Source: Erythroxylum novogranatense (lineage: Eukaryota > Streptophyta > Magnoliopsida > Malpighiales > Erythroxylaceae). From it: a stretch of 64,000 bases of DNA. Position numbers and translations under genes: made by a program. This document shows, one piece after another, positions 34,901-47,706 of the stretch (its first letter is position 1; every line of letters begins with the position of its first letter). The stretch spans positions 29,432,540 to 29,496,539 of the forward strand of contig CM057233.1 in NCBI GenBank assembly GCA_029891385.1, written 5' to 3'. The notes beneath the pieces were generated by a model. The model saw nothing but the letters and a program-made list of their open reading frames with translations. It ran no database searches and was not told where the DNA came from.

Positions 34901-36412
34901 TGTTATGTGGGTTTGGTAGGTCCTTTGGTGAGTCATTTGTCTCTATGTGTATAGCCTTCTCCGGCTGCCCGCTAGTGGCACGGACTCCGATTTCAGACTC
35001 TCTTCACTATACTTTGGACCGCTATCTGGAAAGTGTAATACGTTCTATTCACGATCGCATGGACCGCTCTGGAGGCATGCGATGTTCTGTTGGACTAGCT
35101 GGACCATTCGATATGTTATGTGTTTTCAATTTTGTTTCAGTATGTTGCATTCATATTTATGAAAATTCGAGAATTTTGAAAAATAAGAAAAGTGAGATGA
35201 CTATGAAAAGTTTGAAAAATATGAAAAAAAGGGTTTGAGGAAATTGTTTGAAAAATTATAAAATTTGAAAAATTAGCCCTTTTGGCAAAAGATTATGAAA
35301 AATGATTTCGACTTATTTGTCACTTTATAAATGTGTTATCCACGAGCTTGAAGCTCACCCCTTTCATCCCCATCTCCGGGTTTGACGGGAGATCGGATGA
35401 AAGAATGTGAAAACGTCGATTTCGACATTTGTATAAGTTAGATTTTGAGTAATCTAAATTTGAGTATGGATATGTATATGGCTTTAGATAAGTTTGGAAA
35501 AATGTATTTGTGTATAAAGTTGAGAATTGTGAATGATTGTGAAATTTGTATATGAAATTATGGATAATTTGGGAATATATATGTATGATTGATTTGGGAA
35601 TTTGATTGAATTATGAGTTTGGTATTGAATTGAGAATTATGGAAGTATTAGATTTAGGTTTGCGTTTTCTTTGGTGTTTGGGTTCGGACGAGAGAGTCAG
35701 ATGATTCTGAGATCTATTTGGCATTTAGAAGTGTATTTCTTTACCCTTGCAGGTTTGGGTTAGGATAAAGGCAGCCGTTATGCTGCCGAAATTTCGATAA
35801 AATGAGAATAAAGTGTAATTTAAGATTTGTATGGATGAGTAAAAATATGATCAGACTTAGAGTTCTGCATGAGAATGATTTTCCAAAAGTGGAATTTGGT
35901 TGTGTGATTTGAATGAGGTTGACTAATGAGGTAAGAAATGAGAATAAGAAAAGAAAAAAAATTATACCGGATTTTGGAACGTCTTAGGGTTTCTAACTCG
36001 ATTGTGTTCCTGTGTTCCTTCTTGTTCTCGGATGTCGGACATTTGTTAAGTATCTATTCCGCTTCGTTTCGTTTTGCTTCAGCACATTTGTTATGCTTCC
36101 GTTTCGATTTCTGAATTCGACTCGCTTTTCGATTCCATGTTACTTCTTACGCTTTTGTTCGTTATTTATGATTCGGTTACTTCTTACGCTTTTGTTTGTT
36201 ATTTATGATTCGATTCTATATTCGATTCGCAAGTTCGATACGAAATTTCCGTTTCCATTCGATTCCGTTTCCTTCGTTTGCTGTGATTCGTTTTGCTATT
36301 TTTCGCTTCCGCCTTCGCTTTGCTTCTACTTTGATTCCGCTTCGGTTGTTTCGTTTCCTCCGTTCACATTCATTTTTCGGTTGGGATCCAGTTCTCGGAT
36401 CGGGTCCCAACA
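31921..36412 (+). repeat. LTR2 of A (4.49 kb)
   Basis: Closely matches LTR1. It has an extra TTCGCTT-rich stretch near its end (36060-36330), and its structured block (34862-35105) carries several small deletions and changes: the UUCG hairpin is broken (GTGCCTTGAGCA), while the GAGCT/AGCTC stem survives with a TGA loop near 35344-35356. Confidence 0.85.
32609..32770. repeat. GC-rich palindrome array, A LTR2
   Basis: Same array as 27690-27870, with mainly C/T or G/A differences (for example CATCACC for CATCGCC), as expected from decay of methylated CpG. Confidence 0.85.
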
Positions 36413-36512
36413 GTTTTTGTACTGAGTGATGTAGCACGCCACCCTCGCGGGGCATGGACCTGAATATCACCGTCGATGTCGGGTTCAGGTCGTGCGGGAG
36501 TGGGGTGTTACA
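36413..36512 (+). repeat. LTR1 of B, 3' end
   Basis: Continues B LTR1 after A. It matches the end of LTR2 (43743-43842), including GTAGCACGCCACCCTCGC and GGGGTGTTACA. Confidence 0.9.
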
Positions 36513-36518
36513 TTTAGG

Positions 36519-36530
36519 TGGTATCAGAGC
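36519..36530 (+). promoter_or_regulatory. primer binding site of B (tRNA-iMet)
   Basis: TGGTATCAGAGC, seven bases after LTR1. Confidence 0.85.
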
Positions 36531-39500
36531 CCAGAAGTACAATCTTACATGGGCATCTTGAGAAAAATGTGTCCAACTACATGCATTTAAGTCATGTCAT
36601 GGCAGACAGTGACAACTGATCCCTAGTCTAGCACATGAGTCACATGCATGGGCATGTATCAGTCGTTTAAGCGGTTAGAAATAGTGTGGAAATGAGAATA
36701 GGTTAGAATGTGATAAGAGGAGGTTGTGAATATTGTGGAATAAGGAAAGGTATATGATTCAATTAGATAAATGAAAATTTAGTATATTGGTATTAGTGGA
36801 TATATTGTGAAACGCAATATCGGAGTCATAATGTGGAATATCCTTAAAGGTGGAACAGACATAAATATAAAATTGTGGACTGATAGAGGAAAATAGAGAT
36901 GTGTTAGAATTTGTAAGATTTCAAGTGTATAAAGTGGATGAAAATAAAATGTTCTATGATCTAGAGAAGGCACAATTGGATTTGATTTTTGTGACGAGAG
37001 TTATGGATAATGATTCACGACCTTGAATCAAATAGATCAAGAATGATTGTACATTTATGATACTGATTGGGGTGTGAAAATAAGTGGGTATGATGTAGTA
37101 TTGAAAGGACTAAAATGTAAGACACTGATAACGACAGATGAAAGAGTTGCCAAGGTTTAGTTGATTTGCCTGAGTAAATACACACCTGATTATGGGAGCC
37201 CCATGGTAAGTAAAAATATTAAGCTCAATTTTCTCATATGTGTAGTGATGACATGAGAAGAAATTGGTGAGTTCGTGGCAAATTGTTAGTCATAGTCCCT
37301 ATCGTTTAAAGTTCAATATGAGTTAGAATAAGAAACAAAAACGATTAAAGTGATCAAGTGGGAATGAATGGAGAGTGTTTATGATCCTCACGATTGGGAA
37401 CGACGGTAAAAAGGGAAAGTGTTATCAAAATTGAATGAGAACAAAGTATCTTTAACGTAAGTGACAAATTGGTATATTGACGTAATGATTTTCAATGGTA
37501 TGTACCGTAATGAATAGTATTCAAAGGATGTTCTTGGTATGTGGATTAAGGCATAGATTGATCTATATGGGATACTGAGTATAACTGGAATTGATTTCCT
37601 ATGGTATTGAAAATGATTGACAAGAAATAATGACAATAGCTGATGAGTAGAAATTTCATAAATGGTAACGAGGAAAATAGTAAGAAATCTTCTTTCAAAG
37701 AAGAATTTACCTGAATTAGGTACGATGATCAGATGATTCGATTTGTAAGTGATTAATGAAAGGAAAATATAGGGATAACTCTGAAATGAATTACAGGTTA
37801 ACTTGGGAGTCATAATCTTAGCTGAGACTCAAGTATAAGAAATAAAATCTGCTATTGAAAAGATATGTCCTATGTTAAGTGTAAGGAATCCGATTTTGTA
37901 ATAGGATTATTGATTATTAAGGAGACATTATTTGCGAGTTTGAGGAGAATATTGGTTCACGAATAATTGGTGTAAAATTGTTCGGGACGTAGAAAATCAA
38001 TATGATGAATGTTTATTCATCCCAGGGAGTTATAAATCGTAAATAAATTGGGTTATGTGGAGAAATTAGTGTAAAGGAATAGACATTAAAACACGTCATT
38101 GTGGAACTGAGAGATTCCTCATTGGGAAAATCAGATGCATAAAGAGTTATAAAAATCAATTATGGGTATAAGAAATTTTGGGTTGAAATTGTCAAAGATA
38201 TCAATGCCCCGGTAGTGTTATATTGTTGAAGAGTGAAATGTTTCGATTATGTTTAAATTGGATAGTGATTAATGATGTCTTTATAGTATGTGATAAGTGG
38301 AGAAGAATATTTTGCATGGATAGGGAAAATAAATTATGAATGAATTAGTATTTGGACATAGCATATTGGGAGACTTAATGATGATAGAGGTAACGATAAA
38401 ATGCAAGGTTATAAGGGAATATATATATATGAGATTTGGAGTTATTAAAATTAGCTGTATACTGGATACGTCCAGAAATTGTTAAAGATCAAAATTGCTT
38501 GAGGAAAACGTGTGAATCATACGATTGATGAGTGTAAAAAAAAATTAGAGAAAATTGCAAATTGAGTATTGATCGTATCGCTTTTATGTGGAGATTTTGC
38601 AATAAATGTACCGAAATGTCCCAGTAAAGGTTAAGATGCAATCTAATGAAATTGTTGTACGGGATATTTCTTAAAAGTTTGGAGATTTTATTTGTACAAA
38701 CACATTTATGGACATGTCTATGAATATATAAATCGATAACGGGTAAGAGATATTTCGGGAATTTGATTAAGCTAGTGATGAAATTGACTGGATGGAATAG
38801 AAAATTCAAGGGCAGAAGATCATGAATTGAGCGATAAGGCTATTAAACCTAGTGTATGACTGAGCGCAAACTGTCGAGCTAGCAGAGGGACAAAAAGAAA
38901 GTATTATTCGCTTTCGGAATTTCAAAAATTGGTGTGTATAAAAAGGATTGGCAAGACTCGAATTGAGGATTTAGAATATGTGGACCTTACCTAGGAATCG
39001 AAATGAATCCAATTTTGAGAAAATGATATCTATGAATGGATTAGGAAGTTTATGTTATAGTGTGAATATATCGAAGAGTAATTGATGGTTTAAAGTGTAA
39101 GTGGAATGATTATATGTGTGAATAACCAACAGCCTTGACTGTTGGAGACAAAGGTAAAACTGGTACTTTTGGAGTTCATAGGGACATGAGATCAATATAT
39201 AGTTCAGATTGATTGTGGTTATATTAATTGTTTTATTGGTGACACCATTTTAATAGTGTACAATGCTAATAAGTGAAATGAATCTGTAATAGGGATTGAG
39301 AAATCCAAAGTAATGACAATGAGTCGAGTGGATTATTATTGAGGTTATTAGAACCTTACGAGATTAGTGTTTTAATACTAAAATGGAGGTAATCTGATTA
39401 GTAACAAATGAAATGCTTCGTAATGTATCGCCTCGACCAAAATGAATGAATGGAGATAAAGGTAAATGGGGAAACTAATTCCGTGATTAAATGACCTCTA

Positions 39501-39831
39501 TGTGATTGTGGGGTTAATAGATGGGTAAGACAGTTTAAAACCAAAAAGATGATTCGGATTTGTTAAGTGTTATATGGACAGGACTAGGAAATAATGTTAT
39601 AATCTAGTATATGTATTATTGATTCCGAAAGTGAAGAATTACGAGTAATCATAAGGAATCAATTATGATAGTGTAAAGATTGAGAAGGGAAAAAGAGTGA
39701 TCGATTGTATCGATTCAGTATATTTGATAGGAATTGGTCATGTAGTGAAATAAGTGGGACACAGTATATAGTGATCAAAACAATTCCCTTGTTTCTCGGA
39801 TCAATCGTATATGAAATTTTGAGGACGAAAT
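36531..39831 (+). other. non-coding internal region of B
   Basis: 3.3 kb of AT-rich sequence without gag or pol similarity that I can see; predicted ORFs are short and mostly antisense. The part from about 37780 to 39470 matches the non-coding part of C (48150-48929 and 58918-60120), for example GGATACGTCCAGAA at 38464 and 48890. Conservation between two separate elements means it is a standard part of this non-autonomous family. Confidence 0.7.
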
Positions 39832-39851
39832 TTTTATTAGGAGGGGAGAAT
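39832..39851 (+). promoter_or_regulatory. polypurine tract of B
   Basis: ATTAGGAGGGGAGAAT after TTTTGAGGACGAAATTT, directly before LTR2. Confidence 0.85.
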
Positions 39852-42800
39852 TGTAACATCCCGTCACCGATGGGAAGGTTATATTGGTAAATTGTAACGG
39901 GTTAGGATTCTTACCGCACATTATTAACTGAGCATTCATTTGGCCTCTAATTGTAGATGATTGAGCCATTTGGCATATGCACATATTTGTACATGCATAC
40001 ATTGACATTCCCGATTTATTTGGTTATAACTGTAATTGAGAATCTCGAGAATTATGGGTTATTAATCTTTAAAAAAAATAAAATATTTAGAGAGTGTCAA
40101 TAATGATTTTTCAATTTTAGAGAATTTTAGGAAATTTTTCTAAAATTTTTCGGGATTTAATCCCGGACTAAGAAAAATACCGGGTGACAGACCAATGGGA
40201 AATTATGGATATGTGGCTATATGGGTATTGGACAAGTGTAATTGTTGGAATTTGGGTTTTTATTTATTACTTGATGGAATTAATGAAGGCTTGACACATG
40301 GCATGACACATGGCATGATATTAGCCATGTATTTCTTTAAGTAACCTTATAATTGTCTTTTTTTAAGCTTATTCACTCACTCTCACGACACTCTCTCTAC
40401 TTGGAGGAACTTAGGTGATTTTTCCCCCATCTTCGTGCCTTCTCTTCTTCCTTTCCTTGGTGAACTTTGATCATTCTAATCCCTTTGTTTTGAACATCTT
40501 ATACCTCCTCCACTTTGCTCTTCTTTCCTTCAAAGAAGTTGTTCTCTTTTCAACCCTAGAGATGGTGATTTATGTGGGTGGTGGAGCAAGATAGGTCTTG
40601 GGATTTTCCTTGAAGAATTTGGAGATTTAGTGACTTAATTAGGTAAGTTTCATGTCTCATGTTATATACATGGTTATTGGAAGCTAGATTGATGAGAAGG
40701 TGAGGATTGAGTGTGAATGGAGTATGTGTCTAACTTGTTGTGTTTTGAGTGTGTATGCTGAGCCTAAGTGAATGTATAAATGATGTAGTCACTTATTTCT
40801 TGTCCATTAGGATGCTTATGAATGTGAAATTGGTATTAGAAGTGATAGGAGTTAAGTTGAAGATGAAAGCTGGTAAATGGATATTGATCCTATTGCAATG
40901 TTTTGATCATAACTCATTGTGTAGGTAAGAAAATGAGTTGGGATTTGTTCCCAATTAAACTTGAGCTTGTTGGCTACAATTTTGTGTGAAATAGGTATTG
41001 TTAAAGTGTAACTCTAAAAGGTCGAAAATTTGCATGGAAAGTTATTGTTTTAGTGTCTGTGAACAGTAACCAAAACTATGACCAAAGTGTTTTGTTGATT
41101 TTTCTAAATTAATTGATATGGAATTAGGGAAAATGGTCTTTATGAAAGTTGAAGCATATTAAGTTAGCTTTCCATTTCCACTGATTTTGCTATTTTTCAA
41201 GATGTATAGTGGGAGATACGAACTGTTTACTTTTGACTGGTTTTTGAGCATTTTGTGGAAACCTAGACTAAGTGTGGATTTGGTGCACATTCTGATTTGT
41301 AGCAATTTTAGCGATTTCTGTGGATTGAATTAGCTTGAGTGATCTTCTGAAGAGTTGTAGAGGAAACATTTATCTTGAAAATGGTATATAGAATGTAATT
41401 TGTGGAGATCATATTTGGGAGTTATGATTTTTTTAAAAAACTGAACCTAAGCTAGGTCATGGACTGCTGATCATGGCAGAAACTTGTATAACAGTTTTGA
41501 ATTGGTTGCAGATGTAATTGGCTCTTAAGCTCTTCATGAAACTTGACGTATGTGGTTTTATCTTTCCAATGATATAAGGTAGTGATTTTTTTGACTTGTG
41601 TACAGGGAGTTATGCTCGATAGAACCATGACTGTCCAGATTGGGTGATTTCTGGGGCAGCATCATTGATTGAATTATTTGACTTAGTTAGCAACTGAATT
41701 TGATTTTGGGTTGTTCATGAAAGTTGTTGATAACATTGGGATATTTCTGAGCATATTTATTTTGTAATTTTGATGAAGGAACTGGAAAGTTACGGATTTT
41801 ATAAACTATTGCCCTGTTTTGGCAAAGGTTGCACTGTTTTGAGAGGCATTGTGTGGGTAGTATCTTTGATGGCATTTTTGATACCCTTAGAGGTGGATTT
41901 AGCTTTTGTGTCCTTCATGAAACCTGTAGATCTCTCTTTTCTCTATGACATAGACACCAAGTTTGTCTAATTTGGAATTCGGAGTAGGGAGTTATGACCT
42001 AAACAAGTTGACATGTCGGAGGAAAGGGTTTCAGATTTGTCATTTTAATAAGACTAGTCGACTATAACTTGTACTAGTCGACTAGGATTCTCAAACCAGT
42101 CGACTAGAACCTGCACTAGTCGACTAGGACATGTGTTTTCCTATACTAGTCGACTAGGATGTGTATTTTTTCTTCTTTTTCTCATAACTTTTCCGTCCGA
42201 CATCCGATTGACCTGATTCTTGAGGCATCGGATTCATGAAAGGTTGAATTTCATTTTTTATGGGAAATTGGAAATTTTTGGATGAAAAATTGACGTGAGT
42301 CTGGGTAATAGTTATGTGACCACTGTTTTATTTATTTTTGGACCGATTGAGTTCTAATTTTTTGATGGAATTGTTATGATGGAAAATAGGATTAGGACCG
42401 GGAATATCATGAACATGCATTGTCCTTATTCTATAATTGTGCATAAATGGAAATTCTTATGCAAAGTGATTAATGTGTGCATGTGGCATAAATTGGTAGT
42501 GCAGGATAAATGTCACCATCAGGCGTTCTCCAGAGGAAACCAATGCAAATCTGGAGCGTACTGTGAGTAGACCTAGATGGTCTTATTTATTGGTTATTTG
42601 CTTTTGTTATATGTTGAATGAGTATTAATTTATTTTATTGATTGTGATTAAATATGGGTTCCGAACATGAGGTCCGGTGATTGATTATGTGTCGGGAAGT
42701 GCGTAATTGAAGTGCTCCTTGAATGTGAATGGGATGACCTAAGTGTATATATTGAGATTGTTAAAATGTCTTGCATGCATAATTGCACATAAATGAAATG

Positions 42801-43842
42801 TGACTTCTTAATTAGATGTCGAATGTCGGACTACGGTCCGATAATAATAATTATGATTGATTGAGCGCATGCAAATATGCAAAAGGCATTCCACTACATG
42901 AATACATGAAAGATAATGGGAGTTGTGACCAAAGTAGTCAACAATGAGTGAGAAGAGCTTCATGCTCAGATACTGATTCAGAGCCTCAGGCTCAATGACA
43001 ATGAGCTCTTTATGGGACAGTTTACAATGAGCCCTATATGGGACAGTTTACAATGAGCCCTATATGGGAAAGTTTCAATGAGCCCGATATCCATGGGTAC
43101 GAGACAGTTTAGACACTCAGTCACAACAAAGTAATTAAATAGAAAGTGGGTCTCATGCACATATGCATAACATGATTGATTTGATTGTACAGAATGGGAA
43201 TGGTTGAATTACTTGTATTGAATGAGACTGCAACATTGTATTGAATGGGAATGATAAATTGGATTGAATGATCGATTTGATCATATTGAATATGACATTG
43301 TATCGACATAATGAAAATGTGAAACTGAATGTGAATGTGAGGTGTGATAGGGAATATGAATTGTGACTTAATGGAAATGAAAGTATGTGTTATATGTTAT
43401 GTGATTGGGTGAACCATCGATGATGGTCACTCACTGAGTTCGCAAAACTCACCCAAAATTTGCATATATTTTTCAAGTTTTGAAGAATACCCCGTTTGAC
43501 ACGGGAGTATTGTATGCAAGTGAAAGAAAGAGGTCGGGATCGGTTTAAATGCATTAGTGTATTTTTTATTTTTGATATTACATATTATTGATTAGGTCGG
43601 TTTGTAAAGTCAACCTTTGGAATTAATTGTAGTTATGAAAAGGGCCCCAAGGCCATTGAATTGTTTACATAAATTTTTTTGTTTTCTGCATTAATGACAA
43701 TATGTGTGTGTATGTGTTAAAAAAAAGAAAAATTTATACTGAGTTTTTGTACTGAGGGATGTAGCACGCCACCCTCGCGGGGCATGGACCTAGATATCAC
43801 CGTCGATGTTGGGTTCAGGTCGTGCGGGAGTGGGGTGTTACA
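39852..43842 (+). repeat. LTR2 of B (3.99 kb)
   Basis: Matches LTR1 through its full length with scattered substitutions and a shorter palindrome array (42051-42155). It ends GGGGTGTTACA, followed by the GGACT duplication. Confidence 0.9.
42051..42155. repeat. ACTAGTCGACTAG palindrome array, B LTR2
   Basis: Fewer palindromes than LTR1 (25272-25412): one block of about 35 bp is missing. Otherwise the two are nearly the same. Confidence 0.85.
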
Positions 43843-44300
43843 GGACTGATAGGTTTCATTTCATTTACTGATTGATTATGTTACTGGCCTCTAATATAGA
43901 GGAACAGGTTTATTGCATATGCATTTATTCATAGGTACATGTATTCATGATTTTTCGACATTTTAATTGTGAGTATGAATTGAGTGGATTGTGAACTGGA
44001 AACTGACTGAACTGAATGGATTGCAATCGATTGAGAAATTATGAATAAGTGGGCTTGAATGGCTGATTTAGAATAGTTTAAGTGTAATTGATAATTGATA
44101 GTGGCTTATAGGAAATTTTCGGGAAATTCGAGAGAAAATACCGGACCCTAAAATTTTGGAGTGACAGACTGATTGACTGTATAGTATAGAAAGAATTGTC
44201 CAATGGCAATGGAAAAATTAGAGTTATACTATTAGGAAATAAAAATGTTGAGCCATTGAAATTTAGAGACTGAAATTTGAACTGATTTGGAGACCTATGT

Positions 44301-44310
44301 CTATAAATAG
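44301..44310 (+). promoter_or_regulatory. TATA box of LTR C
   Basis: CTATAAATAG followed by a CT-rich stretch beginning near 44340, where transcription would start. Confidence 0.55.
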
Positions 44311-44565
44311 TTAGGTTTGAGATTTTGGGGATTTTCCTAAGGCATTACCGTTTCTTCTCATCCTCTTCTCCTCGGTGATCTTCGATTCCTCCCATCGGTG
44401 AGGATTCTTCGATCTTTCCTTATGGCTTCTTCTTCATTGTGCTAGGCTAACTTGTTTATTGTGATTGATGAAGGTTGAGAAGCTTGAGAGTGGTTAATCG
44501 TTGAGTTTGAAGGATTTTAGGGTTTACGGAGGTTTGAGAGATTTGTGGATTTGAGGCTGTGATTG

Positions 44566-46086
44566 GTAAGTATTTATGGTTTTAATGTTGTTATTAATGG
44601 TTTCTGATGCATTTATGGCATTTATTGTGTTAGATTGGGTAGTTGAGAGTGTTTAATACTGGTTTTAGAGAGAGAGAGATCGGAAATCGATCGGAGAAGA
44701 CGATCGGGCCTTCGCACGTCACGACGAGCGCGCAGAGGCGTGAGGGCTTCGTTGCGAAGAATAATGATTTATTCGTCGCAACGAGCTTGGTTGGACGTCG
44801 CAACGAGCGTGGATTTATTCGTCGCGACGAGCGGTCTCCACGTCGCGACGAACGAGCTTCCCTCGTCGCAACGAAGGGGCGTAGGTCGCGATGAGGGATC
44901 GAAATTCTGAATGGATGAGTGTTAGTTTATTGGGCATAACTTATGGTATAGACCTCCGATTGAGGTGATTCTCGATTCATTATGAACTAGGGAAAGAGGT
45001 CTACAATTGAGGATAATTATGGAAGTTAGAATTTAATTTAAATGGTATTGATTCTTAGAGAATAAGGTAAATTATGGTTTATAGTGTGACCTAAGTATTG
45101 AATTGAGACAGTTAGAGTTTTAATCGAGATTTTCAATAAAGGTTTTGATCTAATGGATAGGGAATTGTTATGGGAAGTATGAATTGAGGAAATTGAACTG
45201 AATTTTAGGATTGGATCAGTTATTGTCGATCAATTGAATGACGAGTTAGAATTAGGCATAGGACATCAAAATTGGGTTTTAGCGCCGGAAATCGTGAACA
45301 TGCATTGTACATAATTTTATAGAGTCATATGCATCACTGAATTGTTTAATTGAGCATCTAGTAATGGGACTGTATTTTACTGTTATAGAGGCGCCGTTGG
45401 ATCGTCATTCCACGGACATTGCTGGAACTTCCAGGCAGTAGCTCGAAAGTAACAGGTGAGTAACCTAGTTGGTTTCTCAAATTCCTGATTGTCTAAATGC
45501 TCAATGTGAATTACTTGCCAATGTGAAATTGCATGATTACTAAAATGTACATGATCGAATGACATGTTTCTACTGTATTGGATTGGACTACTGCATGACA
45601 CTGAGAAATGCAATACTGGGCTTTTATAGCCATACACTGGATTACTGAACACTGCATTACATGCATAAATGCATGATCAGATAATGAATATGTGACCCAA
45701 GTTGCTATTATCACTGAAAAGAGCCTCGAGCTCGAACACTATACTGACCGGGCCTCGAGCCCGAGGGGAAAATCCTGACGGCCCCCCCCGAATCTTGGTG
45801 AGCACTTGGGCACAATACTGAATAACTGGGAAAGAGTCACATATGCATTATATACACATGAATGATTGCTTTGTGACGATTACTGAATTACGTGATGACC
45901 TGATTTATTGTAAATTGTTATTTGATACTACAAACTATTATAGGCTACTGCAAATTGTTATATACTAATTATATCTTACTGTGTCGTGCGGTACGCAATC
46001 TGCGTAATGCATGATTTGAGTGAACCATCGATAATGGTTTCTCACTGAGTTCGCAAACTCACCCAAAATTGTAACCTATTTTTCAG
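44566..46086 (+). other. predicted leader intron in LTR C
   Basis: Donor TTG/GTAAGT at 44566. Acceptor CCTATTTTTCAG at 46086, directly after GAGTT-CGCA-AACTC (46047-46060). Length about 1.5 kb, similar to the A and E introns. Confidence 0.45.
44700..44900. repeat. CGTCGCGACG palindrome array, C LTR
   Basis: Multiple copies of CGTCGCGACGAGCG and CGTCGCAACGAGC, CpG-dense, ending just before GGGCATAACTTATGG. It is the counterpart of the arrays in A, B, E and S but with a different core sequence. Confidence 0.8.
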
Positions 46087-46468
46087 GATCGATAGAGTAG
46101 ACTCCTAGCTCCGGAGATAGTCTTTTCTGCCGTCTTGACGTCTTTGTCAAGAGAAGCGATGGTACACAGGTCGGTCAGCTGGGTTGGACTTTTGCGGATG
46201 ATTTAGGATAGATGTTTGTATCAGTTTCCTTTTTGAGTTTTGTGTCAGGGACTGATAGACTTGTCTATTCTGTTATTGGATGACTGTATCAGATTGATAA
46301 TATGGTTTTAAATTTAGTGATTTCTGTTATATTGTGATTTATTTATTGCGATGTCATGTAGGTATTAGTAGAAATTTTCTAGTAGTGCACCTTTATCGTG
46401 GGATACATGTCAGAGCGACCTTTGAGAGTCCCGATGTGTACCCTACGGTGAGGGGGCGCTACATTAAT

Positions 46469-46480
46469 TGGTATCAGAGC
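46469..46480 (+). promoter_or_regulatory. primer binding site of C (tRNA-iMet)
   Basis: TGGTATCAGAGC, six bases after LTR1. Confidence 0.85.
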
Positions 46481-46621
46481 ATAGTTTGGCATCTTTTGGA
46501 CATAGTGTATTTTAGGCGCTGGAATCACTGTAAGAATAGCAGAACTGATCGAAATTTCTTGTCTATTTTAGGTCATCCGTACTGGGAGATCGAGTTGAGT
46601 TACCAGCTGACTTGGAATCGT

Positions 46622-47700
46622 TAGGAGCTAGTAGGGAGTCCCCGACGCCTCATTCAGAGGAGTTGCCTCCTCGAGCTCTTGTGAGACGGGAACGGAGATG
46701 CGATCGACTGCGTAAGTAGGGGGCGGTTGACTTCTATGGCAGCACCGACCCTGCGGAGGCTGAGGGATGGTTAGAGAGGACTGAGAGAGTCCTCGATCAG
46801 ATAGACTGCGACCCGGATGAGCGTTTTGACTACGCGGTTTCTCTCCTTCAGGGTCCTGCATATCAGTGGTGGAAGACTGTTCCGGGTAGTACCACCAGGC
46901 CCTGCACACTGACATGGGATGATTTTCTGAGGGCCTTCAAGGACAATTACATGCCCAAGGTCTATCTAGAAATGAAGTTGCAAGAGTTCTTAGAGCTGAG
47001 AAAGGGACAGTTGACCGTGGCCGACTATGAGGTGCGGTTCAATGAGCTAATGGTCTATGCTTCTACATTGATTGCTACTGAGGCTGACAGGTGTCGGCGT
47101 TTCGAGGGCGGACTCAATTGGGAGATCCGTACCCGACTGGCCAAGTCCGATATGGGCAATTTTATTGAACTGAGGGCTGCTGCAGTGCGGATCGAGCAAC
47201 TACTGGGAGAGAATCTAGCTGAGACTGGTCAGGGGACCAGGCATAAGAGATCTAGTGACAGTCAGGGCAGTGCTAGTAGAGGGTACAACAAGCGCCTTAG
47301 CAGGCCCTTCAGGTCCGCAGGAGGAGCTAGACAGACGGGTCATGGGCAAAGAGGCAGTTTTGCACAGACTGGTAGTGGCGGAGGCGGTGTCAGAGGTTCA
47401 GGGCAGTCTATTCCTCTATGTGAGCATTGTGATAAGAGGCACATCAGAGAGTGTCGGTGGCTGTCTGGAGCTTGTTTGAGATGTGGCTCGATGGACCACT
47501 TGGTTCAGAACTGCCCAGAGACTGTGGGAGCCTAGTCTACTATGACTGGAAGATCTGGTAGCAATACCACGGTGCAGCAGAGCCGTGGCGGTGGATCCGG
47601 ATGGAGAGGCCAAGGCCGAGGTCGAGGCCGAGGTCGAGCAAAGGGATCAGCAGTGAGATCAGAGGGTCCGAGTAGCAGACAGCAGTCTTAGGTCAGGGTC
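46622..47700 (+). pseudogene. gag of element C, near-intact
   Basis: Capsid and nucleocapsid polyprotein. The frame contains DFYGSTDPAEAEGWLERT, then AYQWWKTVPGSTTRPC (retrotrans_gag core), a 194-codon open stretch from the ATG at 46951, and the zinc-knuckle region LCEHCDKRHIRECRW ... CLRCGSMDHLVQNC at about 47420-47515. In-frame TAG codons at 46717 and 47533 look like CAG to TAG changes, as the residues on both sides continue the same protein. A Gly-Arg-rich tail (47590-47640) follows. It is the same protein as the ruined F gag, and is less decayed. The true start upstream is uncertain. Confidence 0.8.
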
Positions 47701-47706
47701 TATGCC

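Larger units (their letters stand above)
26996..36412 (+). mobile_element. LTR element A: two 4.3-4.5-kb LTRs around a 0.64-kb interior
   Basis: LTR1 26996-31283, interior 31284-31920 and LTR2 31921-36412, flanked by a perfect duplication GTTTT (26991-26995 and 36413-36417). The interior holds only a PBS, non-coding sequence and a PPT. About 93% of the element is LTR, which is unlike ordinary autonomous elements and also unlike small TRIM elements. It must be moved by proteins from other elements. LTR1 ends CCCAATA (CA to TA change), LTR2 ends CCCAACA. Confidence 0.9.
23083..43842 (+). mobile_element. LTR element B: 4-kb LTRs, non-coding internal region (LARD-like)
   Basis: Two near-identical LTRs (LTR1 23083-26995 plus 36413-36512; LTR2 39852-43842) flank a 3.34-kb internal region with a PBS and PPT but no recognisable gag or pol. 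A perfect target duplication, GGACT, surrounds it. A large element with long LTRs and a non-coding interior fits the LARD class. It inserted 52 bp into the LTR of the related element C. Element A sits inside its LTR1. Confidence 0.9.
43848..46463 (+). repeat. C LTR1, main part
   Basis: Continues from 23082 after the B insertion and ends GGGGGCGCTACA. It holds CTATAAATAG (44301-44310), a donor TTG/GTAAGT at 44566, a CpG-rich palindrome array (44700-44900), GAGCC and GGGCC hinges (45720-45790), hairpins (46023-46037 and 46047-46060) and an acceptor TTTTTCAG ending at 46086. Total LTR length without insertions is about 2.67 kb. Confidence 0.8.

Noticed and set aside
36216..36542. 108-codon minus-strand ORF over the end of A LTR2 and B LTR1
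   Set aside because: It crosses the boundary of two elements and is created by the TTCGCTT-rich tail.
37620..37660. Possible hammerhead ribozyme (CTGATGA followed by GAAA)
   Set aside because: CTGATGAGTAGAAA leaves no room for stem II and no paired stems I/III or cleavage triplet were found, so it is not a retrozyme.
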